From a virus: a stretch of 24,372 bases of DNA. Within the stretch, counting starts at the first letter, position 1, and each line of letters starts with the position of its first letter. The notes below the pieces were generated by a model. That model had not been told where the DNA came from and did not search any database. It saw only the letters and a list, made by a program, of their open reading frames with translations. The translations under genes and the position numbers were made by a program. Positions 12,995 to 19,772 of this stretch are shown one piece after another. Location: the IMG/VR virus record IMGVR_UViG_3300034072_000605, positions 1 through 24,372 of that record, one strand, 5' to 3'.

Positions 12995-14212
12995 ATGACT
13001 ATTGCTAACGGCGTTGCGAAAACGCTTGCGTACAAACGAGAAGCGACTTACGGGACGGCCCCTGTGGCGACTGGGGCTCAGCTCCTCCGGCGCGTAACAT
13101 CCACGCTAGATTTGACCAAGGACACCTATCAGAGCGCGGAAATCCGCAGCGACTATCAGGTAGCTGATTCTCGCCACGGAACACGGCGCGTGGCCGGTGA
13201 CATCAGCGGCGAACTGTCGCTGGGCACCTATAAAGACCTGTTTGCGGCGGCTCTGCGCAAAGAGTGGGTGGCCGGGGCGACGTTTACCGCGGGCGTGGGC
13301 TCCGGCATCACGGTGGATAATACCGCCAAAACTATTACCCGCGCGTCGGGGTCATGGATCACTGATGGATTTAAGGTGGGTGATGTTGTGCGATGCGGCA
13401 GCCTCAATGTCGGCATCGACGGCAAAAACATGCGCATCGTCAGCCTGACCGCCACCGTGATGACTGTCGCCGAAACTCCGGGTGCCGATGTATCGACGCC
13501 GGATGAAAACGCAACTGTCTCCGTGGTCGGGTCCAAACTCTGGGTACCGACCAGCGGGCATACGGACGTGTCGTTTGCTTTCGAACACTACTTTTCCGAC
13601 ATCGACGAGGCCGAGCTTTTCACGGGCTGTAAAATCAACACCATTGCCCTCGGCCTGCCTGCTACCGGCCTCGCGACGGCGGCGTTTAATATCATGGGAC
13701 AGAACTCGACGCTATACAGCGCCGGGTCTGCCCCCTATTACACGTCACCTACCGCTGAGACTGATACCGCGATTGCCGCCGCCGTTAACGGGTCTCTGCG
13801 CGTCGGCGGGCAGGATGTGGCCAACGTCACCGGCCTGACGATTAATATCGCGAGCAATCTTACCGGCGATTCGGTGGTAGGTTCCAACCTCATCCCGACG
13901 ATGTTCCCCGGTCGTGTCGTCGTCAGCGGGCAGTTTACCTGCTACTACGAGGCCGGTTCGTCGATCCGGAGCGATTTTTACGACGAGACGGAGATCAGTC
14001 TGATTGCCAAGCTCGACGCTGGCAGCGCCTCAAATACTGATTTCCTCACTATCGGGCTTGGCCGCATCAAACTTGGCGGCGCATCCAAAGACGATGGCGA
14101 AAAAGGCCTGATCCAGACAGTACCATTTCAGGCTCTGCTCGACACAAGCGGCGGGTCAACTTCGTCGACGGAGAAAACTACTATCTGGATGCAGGATAGT
14201 ACGTTGACTTAA
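12995..14212 (+). CDS. Major tail tube protein
   Basis: The 405-residue protein is the probable tail tube subunit, the part that stacks in rings around the tape measure. Residues from about 10 to 80 (AYKREATYGTAPVATGAQLLRRVTSTLDLTKDTYQSAEIRSD and RHGTRRVAGDISGELS) are typical of the tube family, as is the C-terminal part with SNLIPTMFPGRVVVSGQFTCYYE and IPFQALLD-like strands. The protein is longer than many tube proteins, so an added immunoglobulin-like domain may lie in the middle (about 85-160, a glycine- and threonine-rich stretch). The frame extends upstream to 12734 but that part overlaps the terminator gene; GGAG at 12983-12986 supports the ATG at 12995. Confidence 0.85.
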   Translation: MTIANGVAKTLAYKREATYGTAPVATGAQLLRRVTSTLDLTKDTYQSAEIRSDYQVADSRHGTRRVAGDISGELSLGTYKDLFAAALRKEWVAGATFTAGVGSGITVDNTAKTITRASGSWITDGFKVGDVVRCGSLNVGIDGKNMRIVSLTATVMTVAETPGADVSTPDENATVSVVGSKLWVPTSGHTDVSFAFEHYFSDIDEAELFTGCKINTIALGLPATGLATAAFNIMGQNSTLYSAGSAPYYTSPTAETDTAIAAAVNGSLRVGGQDVANVTGLTINIASNLTGDSVVGSNLIPTMFPGRVVVSGQFTCYYEAGSSIRSDFYDETEISLIAKLDAGSASNTDFLTIGLGRIKLGGASKDDGEKGLIQTVPFQALLDTSGGSTSSTEKTTIWMQDSTLT

Positions 14213-14225
14213 CTCTACTGACGTG

Positions 14226-14289
14226 TGCAAATACTAGCTACCCAGCAAAGTATTTGCATGCCGGGCGGGCTGTGTTGGGCGGCCCGCCC
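14226..14289 (+). promoter_or_regulatory. Two consecutive hairpins after the tail tube gene
   Basis: TGCAAATACT (14226-14235) pairs with AGTATTTGCA (14249-14258) around 13 bases. Five bases later GGGCGGGC (14263-14270) pairs with GCCCGCCC (14282-14289) around 11 bases. No T-run follows. Placed between the most abundant tail protein and its low-abundance chaperones, they may protect the tube mRNA or reduce read-through. Confidence 0.6.
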
Positions 14290-14311
14290 ATCCTTACCCA
14301 ACGAGGACAAC

Positions 14312-14707
14312 ATGACTTTTGATCTTGCCTCAATCCGCCAGTCGGACACCGCCACTATCGAGGTCACTCACCCCGTGACCGGAGATCCTACCGGATGGGT
14401 GATTGATCTGGCTGGCCCCGGCCATCCCGCCACGCTGGCGCAGCGTAATCGGATGCTGGCCAAAGCCCGCGCGGCGCAGGGCAAGGCCGATCCAACGGCG
14501 GAACAGCTTGACGCCGATGCCGCCGACTTTTACTCGGCCCGCATCGTCGGATGGGCTGGTCTGAGTATGGCAGGCAAAGAGATCCCTTACAGCCCGGACA
14601 AGGCCAAAGAGATCATGGCCGACTACGGATACAGCTTTGTTAAGGACCAGATCAACGCGGCCCTGTCGTCTGCCGCCAGTTTTTTGAGCAAGTCCGCGAA
14701 GAGCTAA
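14312..14707 (+). CDS. Tail assembly chaperone, short form (G-like)
   Basis: The 131-residue protein follows the tube gene, as gpG does in lambda-like phages. It begins MTFDLASIRQSDTATIEVTHP and contains YSARIVGWAGLSMAGKEIPYSPDKAKEIMAD before a helical end. Such proteins coat the tape measure before tube subunits are added. GAGGA (14303-14307) supports the ATG at 14312. The end of the gene contains a slippery heptamer that leads to a longer product (next entry). The frame also runs upstream to 14225 but without a ribosome site. Confidence 0.75.
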   Translation: MTFDLASIRQSDTATIEVTHPVTGDPTGWVIDLAGPGHPATLAQRNRMLAKARAAQGKADPTAEQLDADAADFYSARIVGWAGLSMAGKEIPYSPDKAKEIMADYGYSFVKDQINAALSSAASFLSKSAKS

Positions 14708-15030
14708 TTTCTTACGCGGAAAAGGAATTTTCGCTCCAAAAGGTGCAGCCAGATGGGGCGACGACACGAGACCATCTGATGGCGATAGAGAGGGCCACCG
14801 GCAAACGACCGGCGGCCCTCGAAACCGGGGAACTCCCAGCGGCAGCGGCGCACGTCTGGCAGTGGTTTATACAGCTACACTCGCGCCGCCCCTACGGGCC
14901 GAGCGGCCCCCTGCCCGTCCCGTGGTCAGAGATCCTCGCGTGGGCCGAGCTGACTGGTAACGCGCCTCTGCCATGGGAGGTTGATTTGATACAAGCCCTT
15001 GATAATGCATGGTTTGCATCAAGGGCATAA
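14312..15030 (+). CDS. Tail assembly chaperone, long form (GT-like) by -1 frameshift
   Basis: If ribosomes slip back one base at the heptamer T-TTT-TTG (14680-14686), translation leaves the short-form frame and continues from 14686 to TAA at 15028-15030. That gives 239 residues: 125 from the short form and 114 from the second frame. The second part begins EQVREELISYAEKEFSL and contains HVWQWFIQLHSRRPYGPSG and WAELTGNAPLPWEVDLIQALD, typical of the T domain that binds tape measure. The second frame has no good start of its own near the overlap, and it is open from 14644 across the short form's stop, as a frameshifted gene requires. It lies just before the tape measure gene. Confidence 0.82.
14680..14720 (+). 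promoter_or_regulatory. Programmed -1 frameshift site with downstream stem-loop
   Basis: The heptamer T TTT TTG is in the correct phase (AGT TTT TTG in the first frame). Six bases later TCCGCGAAGA (14693-14702) pairs with TCTT-CGCGGA (14710-14720, one bulged A at 14714) around a seven-base loop. The loop contains the TAA that ends the short form, so the stem sits at the usual distance to promote slipping. Confidence 0.85.
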
Positions 15031-15048
15031 CCGTGTGGAGCCTGCCTT

Positions 15049-18000
15049 ATGACCGTCGATATTGCATCCCTCGCGATTAAGGTAGACTCCACAGGCGTTA
15101 AGTCAGGCACCCAAAGCCTGACGGCGTTTGAAAAGGCGGCCAAGGACGCCGCCGGGAGTGCATCGGCCTTTTCAAAAGCCACAGATTTTGCCACATCCCG
15201 CGCCGGACTTTTTGCTGCGGCAACTGTGGCAGCCGGGGCCGCAATGACGGCGGCGGCAGGCAAGACGATTGCCTATCAGGATGCGCTCCTCAAGGTCAGC
15301 ACGATTGCTGACGCGGCGGCGTTTAACATGTCCGCGCTATCCGACGCGGCTCTTGATCAGTCCCTTGCATTTGGCAAGTTGCCCGTTGATCAGGTCGGCG
15401 CTCTGTATGACCTTATTTCGTCGGGGGCTAAAAACTCAGCAAATGCAATTGATTTGCTGACCGCATCAAACAATCTGGCGATCGGCGGCATTACGTCTGT
15501 AGGCGTGGCTACCAACGCGCTAACCTCTGTCCTCAACGCCTACGGCACCAAGGCCGGGACCGCCACGGACATCTCGGATGCGATGTTTGTTGCGATGCGA
15601 GACGGCAAGGTGACCATCGGCCAACTTGGCGCGGAGCTTGGCACCGTAACCCCTATTGCCGCCGCTATGGGCGTCAGCTTTGATCAGCTCAACGCCGCCG
15701 TCGCGGCTTTAACCGCTGGCGGTATTGGCGTGTCGGAGTCCATGACGGGCGTTCGGGCCATCCTCTCTACGGTGGCCAGCCCGACGCAGGAGGCCGCTGA
15801 CATGGCGGCTCAGCTTGGCTTACAGTTTAACGCTGCCGCGTTGCAGGCCAAGGGCTTTTCCGGGTTTTTGCAGGACGTTTTCACGAAATCCAACCGAAAT
15901 ACTGAGGCGTTAGCCAAACTGTTTGGCGGCGTCGAGGCGTTGGTTCCGGTGATGGCGCTGGCTGGCGATACCGGAGCGGTTTTTAACGCCGTTCTTGACA
16001 ACATGAGCAAAAAATCCGGGGCGACGCAAAGCGCTGTGGATAAAATGTCTCAATCCACACAGTTCCAGCTTGACCGCATGGGCGCGGCCCTTGATGTGCT
16101 GGCGATCAAGGCAACTGGCGATATTGAGCGCGGCCTGTTGCCGTCTCTAACGTCTGCCGCCGATGGACTGGCGTATGTCGCCAAAAACGCTGACCTCAGC
16201 GAAATTGCGTCTCTGGCTGCTGCTGCGGCATCTGGTCGTCTGGCGACCTCAATGATTGCTGTTGCGCGCGCGCAAATGGAGATCGGCGTAACTGCGCGAC
16301 TGGCGACGACCGCGACACGCGCACTATCTGGCACTATGGCGTTTTTTGGCGGCCCTATTGGCCTCGCTATAACGGCCCTTAGCGTCGGTATCACCGCGCT
16401 TGCCTTTAGCCAGAGCGAAGCCGAAAAAGCTGCGGAAAAACATAGCGTTGCGATGGATGCGTTTAACGCCGCTCTCAAGGAGGGCAGTAAAAACGCGGGC
16501 GAAATGGACGCCAAATTGCGGGCAATCGCAAAAGCGCGGCTGGAAGACGCTTTGGCAGCCAAACAACAGGCGCTGGCGTCGTCTGGCGGAGATATCGGCA
16601 CGTCCGGGACATTCGGGCTTGCCGGGCAGGCGATCAAGTATGGCGCGGAAGCGGCATCCGCCGTCTACGATGCGGGCGTAGCCTACAAGCAGCTAGTGGC
16701 GGCTGGCGACACGTCGGCGCTGGATACGTATGTCAAGCGCCTTGAGGAGATCAAAACCCTCTCCCCGGATGCCGCCGAGGCGGTAAACGCGGAGTTTGAA
16801 AAGGTCGGTGCTGTCATCCAGCTCCGAAAAGACATTGACGAGCTAAACGCCTCAATGTCCAAGCTCGACGAGGGCGCTACGGCGGGCGGGGATGCCGTTA
16901 AAAAGATTGATGTGGCATCGGGCAAAGCGGGCTCTGGCGGCGTGCAGGCGCTGACAAAGAGCATTGCGGACCTCAAGACGCAGCTCACGGCCCTGCAAAC
17001 TGGCGGTAAAGAGGCGCTGGCCTTGGTGCAAGACCGCATCGCCGCCGAGGCCGCGCTAAAGGAGGTGTCCGGTCAGGGCAACATCGACGCTGTAACCAAG
17101 CAGGTTACCGAGCAGCGGCGGCTTCAGGATGCCCTGAAAGCCGCCCAGCAAGCCTATGAAAACCAAGGAAAGTCTCGCAACGAAATTGAAGCGGAGCTGA
17201 CCGACGCCATCAAAAAAGCGTCGGATGTGCGGATCGACGCGGCGGCGAAAGAAATCGAGGCCCGGAAGGCTGCTGACGACGCCCTGAAGCAGTCTGTTGA
17301 GCTCGAAAAACAAGCGCTGGAACAGCGCGAAGGCACCGCCGACGCGGTCAAAAAGGCCGTGTCGGAGCAGACGAAGGCCGAAAAAGAACTTGCGGATAAG
17401 AAAAAACAATTGCGTGCCGACGAGCGCACCGCAACGCAGGAAGCTCTTGATCGTTTCGCCGACGCTGCCAAGGTCCGGCAGGACGCAGAAAAGTCTTTGG
17501 CCGACGCGGTGGCGGAATACAATCGGTCGATCCGTGACAGTAAAAAAGATCTTTTGCAGGCCGACAAGGATTACGCGGCGGCGGTCAAGCAGATCAACGA
17601 CGATCTGGTGCAGGCGGAGCGAGATTACGCCGATGAGGTGGCCCGGATCCGTGATGCGCGATTGGGCGTGACGGATGACAATGAAACGCGGCTCCGTGAG
17701 CTTCGCCGCAGGGCGATGTCGGATTATGAGCGCGAAGCCGATATCGCGGCTGAGTCCGCAGACCGTATTTTGCGGGCACAAAATCTGCTGTCGCAGGGTC
17801 AGTCTTCGGCGGCGCAAAAAGAGGCTGAACGGGCTGCCACATTGGCCGGTCAGCTTGACGACGTGCAACAGGCGATTAGCCTGACGGAGCAGGCGACCAG
17901 CGTTATTGAGGACGCTGCGGACGCGACTGCCCGCGCGGATCAGGCGCAGGCTGCCCTAGACCTACAGGAGCAGCAGGCCAGTGCGGTTGAGCGCGAGCTT

Positions 18001-19131
18001 GATGCAGTTGTAGCGCTGTCTGAGGCACGGGCGACGGCGGCAGAGCAGGAGCAGCAGGCCCTTGAAGCGCTTACCGAGGCTCGGCAGTCGTATGCAGACG
18101 CGCAGGTCAACGCTGCTGTGATCGAGGCTAACGCGATCATCACCCTTGCCGCACAGCGCGAGGCGCTGTCCGCCCGCCAACAGGAGATTATGGCCGCCGA
18201 GGCCGAGCGCGATCAGGCCAGCATCGAGGCCAAGACGCAGATTAACGATGCCATCAAAGAGGGTATGACCGCCCTGACTGATGGCGACGCGGCGCGGGCC
18301 AAGGCATCGGCGGAAGCCATCGACGCGGCGTCCAAGCAGCTCACGTCCGAACAGGAGTTGTCCGCCGCCGTCAAGGCCAGCCGCGATATTATCGCGGCTG
18401 CGCTTGATGCTGAGGCTGTAAAGGCTAGGGAAGTATACGATCAGCAGATTAAAGTATCTGAACAGTACGCTTCTCATGAAGAAGCAATTAAAAGACTTGA
18501 AGATGCCTTGGCTCAACTTTCTTCTGACTATGTAAAAAGCGCAGATGCCGCAAATACTGCCGCATCTGATACTGTCGTTTATTTTAGGTCAGCGTTCGAA
18601 AACGTTGACAATGCGCAGCGCACAATGGCCGCGCAGGCTATTTCCCGGTACGCCGATATGGCCGCTGCCGCCGAACGCGCGGGCAACCGGATTGATGCCG
18701 CGCTGTCCGCCTATAGCAGCGCAGACAGCCAAGTCCTGAAGGTTCTCGGCTTCGCTTCTGGCGGGATTGTCTCGAACGACAATATCCCCGGATTTGCCTC
18801 TGGCGGGATTTTGCAGGGACCGGGGACTGGCACGTCCGACAGCATTCTGGGCGTCGTTGATGGCCGCAAGCCGGTCCGGCTCAGTAACGGCGAAGGCATT
18901 GTTAACAAGGCTGCCGTCGATTACTACGGGGCCGAAAGCATTCACCGTATCAACCGCTTGCAGGCCCCTAAGTTCGCGGACGGCGGGGTTATCGGAGGCG
19001 CGGCGGCCAGTCCCAGCGGCGGGTCTGCGACCTACAACATTACCATTCAGGTAAACGGTCAGGTGGATCCTGATAAGCTACTGGTGCAGATTAACGAGGC
19101 GGCGAAACGTGCGAGCGCGAGGGGCAGATAA
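15049..19131 (+). CDS. Tail tape measure protein
   Basis: The 1360-residue protein sets tail length and forms the core inside the tail tube. An N-terminal TP901-type tape-measure domain spans about residues 60-300, with LLKVSTIADAAAFNMSALSDAAL, GQLGAELGTVTPIAAAMGVSFDQL and GVRAILSTV. Hydrophobic stretches at about 53-75 and 423-455 (FFGGPIGLAITALSVGITAL) may insert in the host membrane during ejection. From about 590 to 1210 it is charged, alanine-rich coiled coil. The end holds FASGGI repeats, GPGTGTSDSI and RLSNGEGIVNKAAV, which are usual at tape-measure C-termini. At roughly 1.5 angstroms per residue a tail near 200 nm is expected (inference). GGAG at 15037-15040 supports the ATG. A patch at 18421-18600 is poorer in GC than the rest. 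Confidence 0.93.
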   Translation: MTVDIASLAIKVDSTGVKSGTQSLTAFEKAAKDAAGSASAFSKATDFATSRAGLFAAATVAAGAAMTAAAGKTIAYQDALLKVSTIADAAAFNMSALSDAALDQSLAFGKLPVDQVGALYDLISSGAKNSANAIDLLTASNNLAIGGITSVGVATNALTSVLNAYGTKAGTATDISDAMFVAMRDGKVTIGQLGAELGTVTPIAAAMGVSFDQLNAAVAALTAGGIGVSESMTGVRAILSTVASPTQEAADMAAQLGLQFNAAALQAKGFSGFLQDVFTKSNRNTEALAKLFGGVEALVPVMALAGDTGAVFNAVLDNMSKKSGATQSAVDKMSQSTQFQLDRMGAALDVLAIKATGDIERGLLPSLTSAADGLAYVAKNADLSEIASLAAAAASGRLATSMIAVARAQMEIGVTARLATTATRALSGTMAFFGGPIGLAITALSVGITALAFSQSEAEKAAEKHSVAMDAFNAALKEGSKNAGEMDAKLRAIAKARLEDALAAKQQALASSGGDIGTSGTFGLAGQAIKYGAEAASAVYDAGVAYKQLVAAGDTSALDTYVKRLEEIKTLSPDAAEAVNAEFEKVGAVIQLRKDIDELNASMSKLDEGATAGGDAVKKIDVASGKAGSGGVQALTKSIADLKTQLTALQTGGKEALALVQDRIAAEAALKEVSGQGNIDAVTKQVTEQRRLQDALKAAQQAYENQGKSRNEIEAELTDAIKKASDVRIDAAAKEIEARKAADDALKQSVELEKQALEQREGTADAVKKAVSEQTKAEKELADKKKQLRADERTATQEALDRFADAAKVRQDAEKSLADAVAEYNRSIRDSKKDLLQADKDYAAAVKQINDDLVQAERDYADEVARIRDARLGVTDDNETRLRELRRRAMSDYEREADIAAESADRILRAQNLLSQGQSSAAQKEAERAATLAGQLDDVQQAISLTEQATSVIEDAADATARADQAQAALDLQEQQASAVERELDAVVALSEARATAAEQEQQALEALTEARQSYADAQVNAAVIEANAIITLAAQREALSARQQEIMAAEAERDQASIEAKTQINDAIKEGMTALTDGDAARAKASAEAIDAASKQLTSEQELSAAVKASRDIIAAALDAEAVKAREVYDQQIKVSEQYASHEEAIKRLEDALAQLSSDYVKSADAANTAASDTVVYFRSAFENVDNAQRTMAAQAISRYADMAAAAERAGNRIDAALSAYSSADSQVLKVLGFASGGIVSNDNIPGFASGGILQGPGTGTSDSILGVVDGRKPVRLSNGEGIVNKAAVDYYGAESIHRINRLQAPKFADGGVIGGAAASPSGGSATYNITIQVNGQVDPDKLLVQINEAAKRASARGR

Positions 19132-19772
19132 TGCGGCTGATCTACTCACCTGACGAGCGGCGGGCGACCCTGCCGGTCCCGCGTCCGGCGTCAACCGGGC
19201 AGTCTTACGCGCATATCACCCGCTCTCACGCCTGCACTGGCGTGGCGTTTGTCGGCACCACCGGCCCCGTAACCGTCGAGGCCAGCGCCGATAATTGGGC
19301 GACGACTCTTTACAGCGCTGACTTGACGGCGACTGGGGAATACTTTGCGGCCCTGCCGTCTTCTGTCGCGGCGGCAACGTGGCGGATCAGGGCGCGTGGG
19401 GCCGCAACCATCGGATCCCTCTATCCCGGCGTGATCGCGGAAAGCCTAATCAGCCCCGGCGCACCTTTCGCCTTGGAGCGCCGCATTCTGGCGTCCGATA
19501 GTCGCGGCGTCGGTGGGCTCCTCGTTTCCGAGATTAAGGGCGCTGTGACGGCAGGCACGCTGTCCTTTAGCGTGATTCCAGAAGACGACATCGCAAATGT
19601 CTGGCGTCCGCTGCATGAAGAAATGAGCGGTGGGCGAAAGGCGTTTGTGATCGAAAACCATATCAACAGCGCAGTTCATATCGTTACTTCTGCTTCAGAA
19701 GAATTTCCGTTCGCGATTACTGACGGTGGGTTATACTGGTCAGGGTCTTTTAGCGTTCAGGGCGTCCCATGA
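19131..19772 (+). CDS. Tail-tip protein downstream of tape measure
   Basis: The 213-residue protein starts at the ATG whose first base is the last base of the tape-measure stop, and its end overlaps the next gene by four bases. It has an N-terminal strand MRLIYSPDERRATLPV and beta-rich repeats (GTTGPVTVEASADNWATTLYSADL). A later part resembles a distal-tail layout (FALERRILASDSRGVGG, GTLSFSVIPEDDIANVW and VIENHINSAVHIVT). The order tape measure - this gene - large hub gene suggests a distal tail component that caps the tube, but I see no decisive motif. Confidence 0.65.
   Translation: MRLIYSPDERRATLPVPRPASTGQSYAHITRSHACTGVAFVGTTGPVTVEASADNWATTLYSADLTATGEYFAALPSSVAAATWRIRARGAATIGSLYPGVIAESLISPGAPFALERRILASDSRGVGGLLVSEIKGAVTAGTLSFSVIPEDDIANVWRPLHEEMSGGRKAFVIENHINSAVHIVTSASEEFPFAITDGGLYWSGSFSVQGVP

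Noticed and set aside
17056-18516. Long minus-strand frames of 270 and 184 codons opposite the tape measure
   Set aside because: GC-rich, alanine-rich coiled-coil genes commonly leave open antisense frames. The products are compositionally odd and lack start signals, unlike the HNH case where a family motif is clear.
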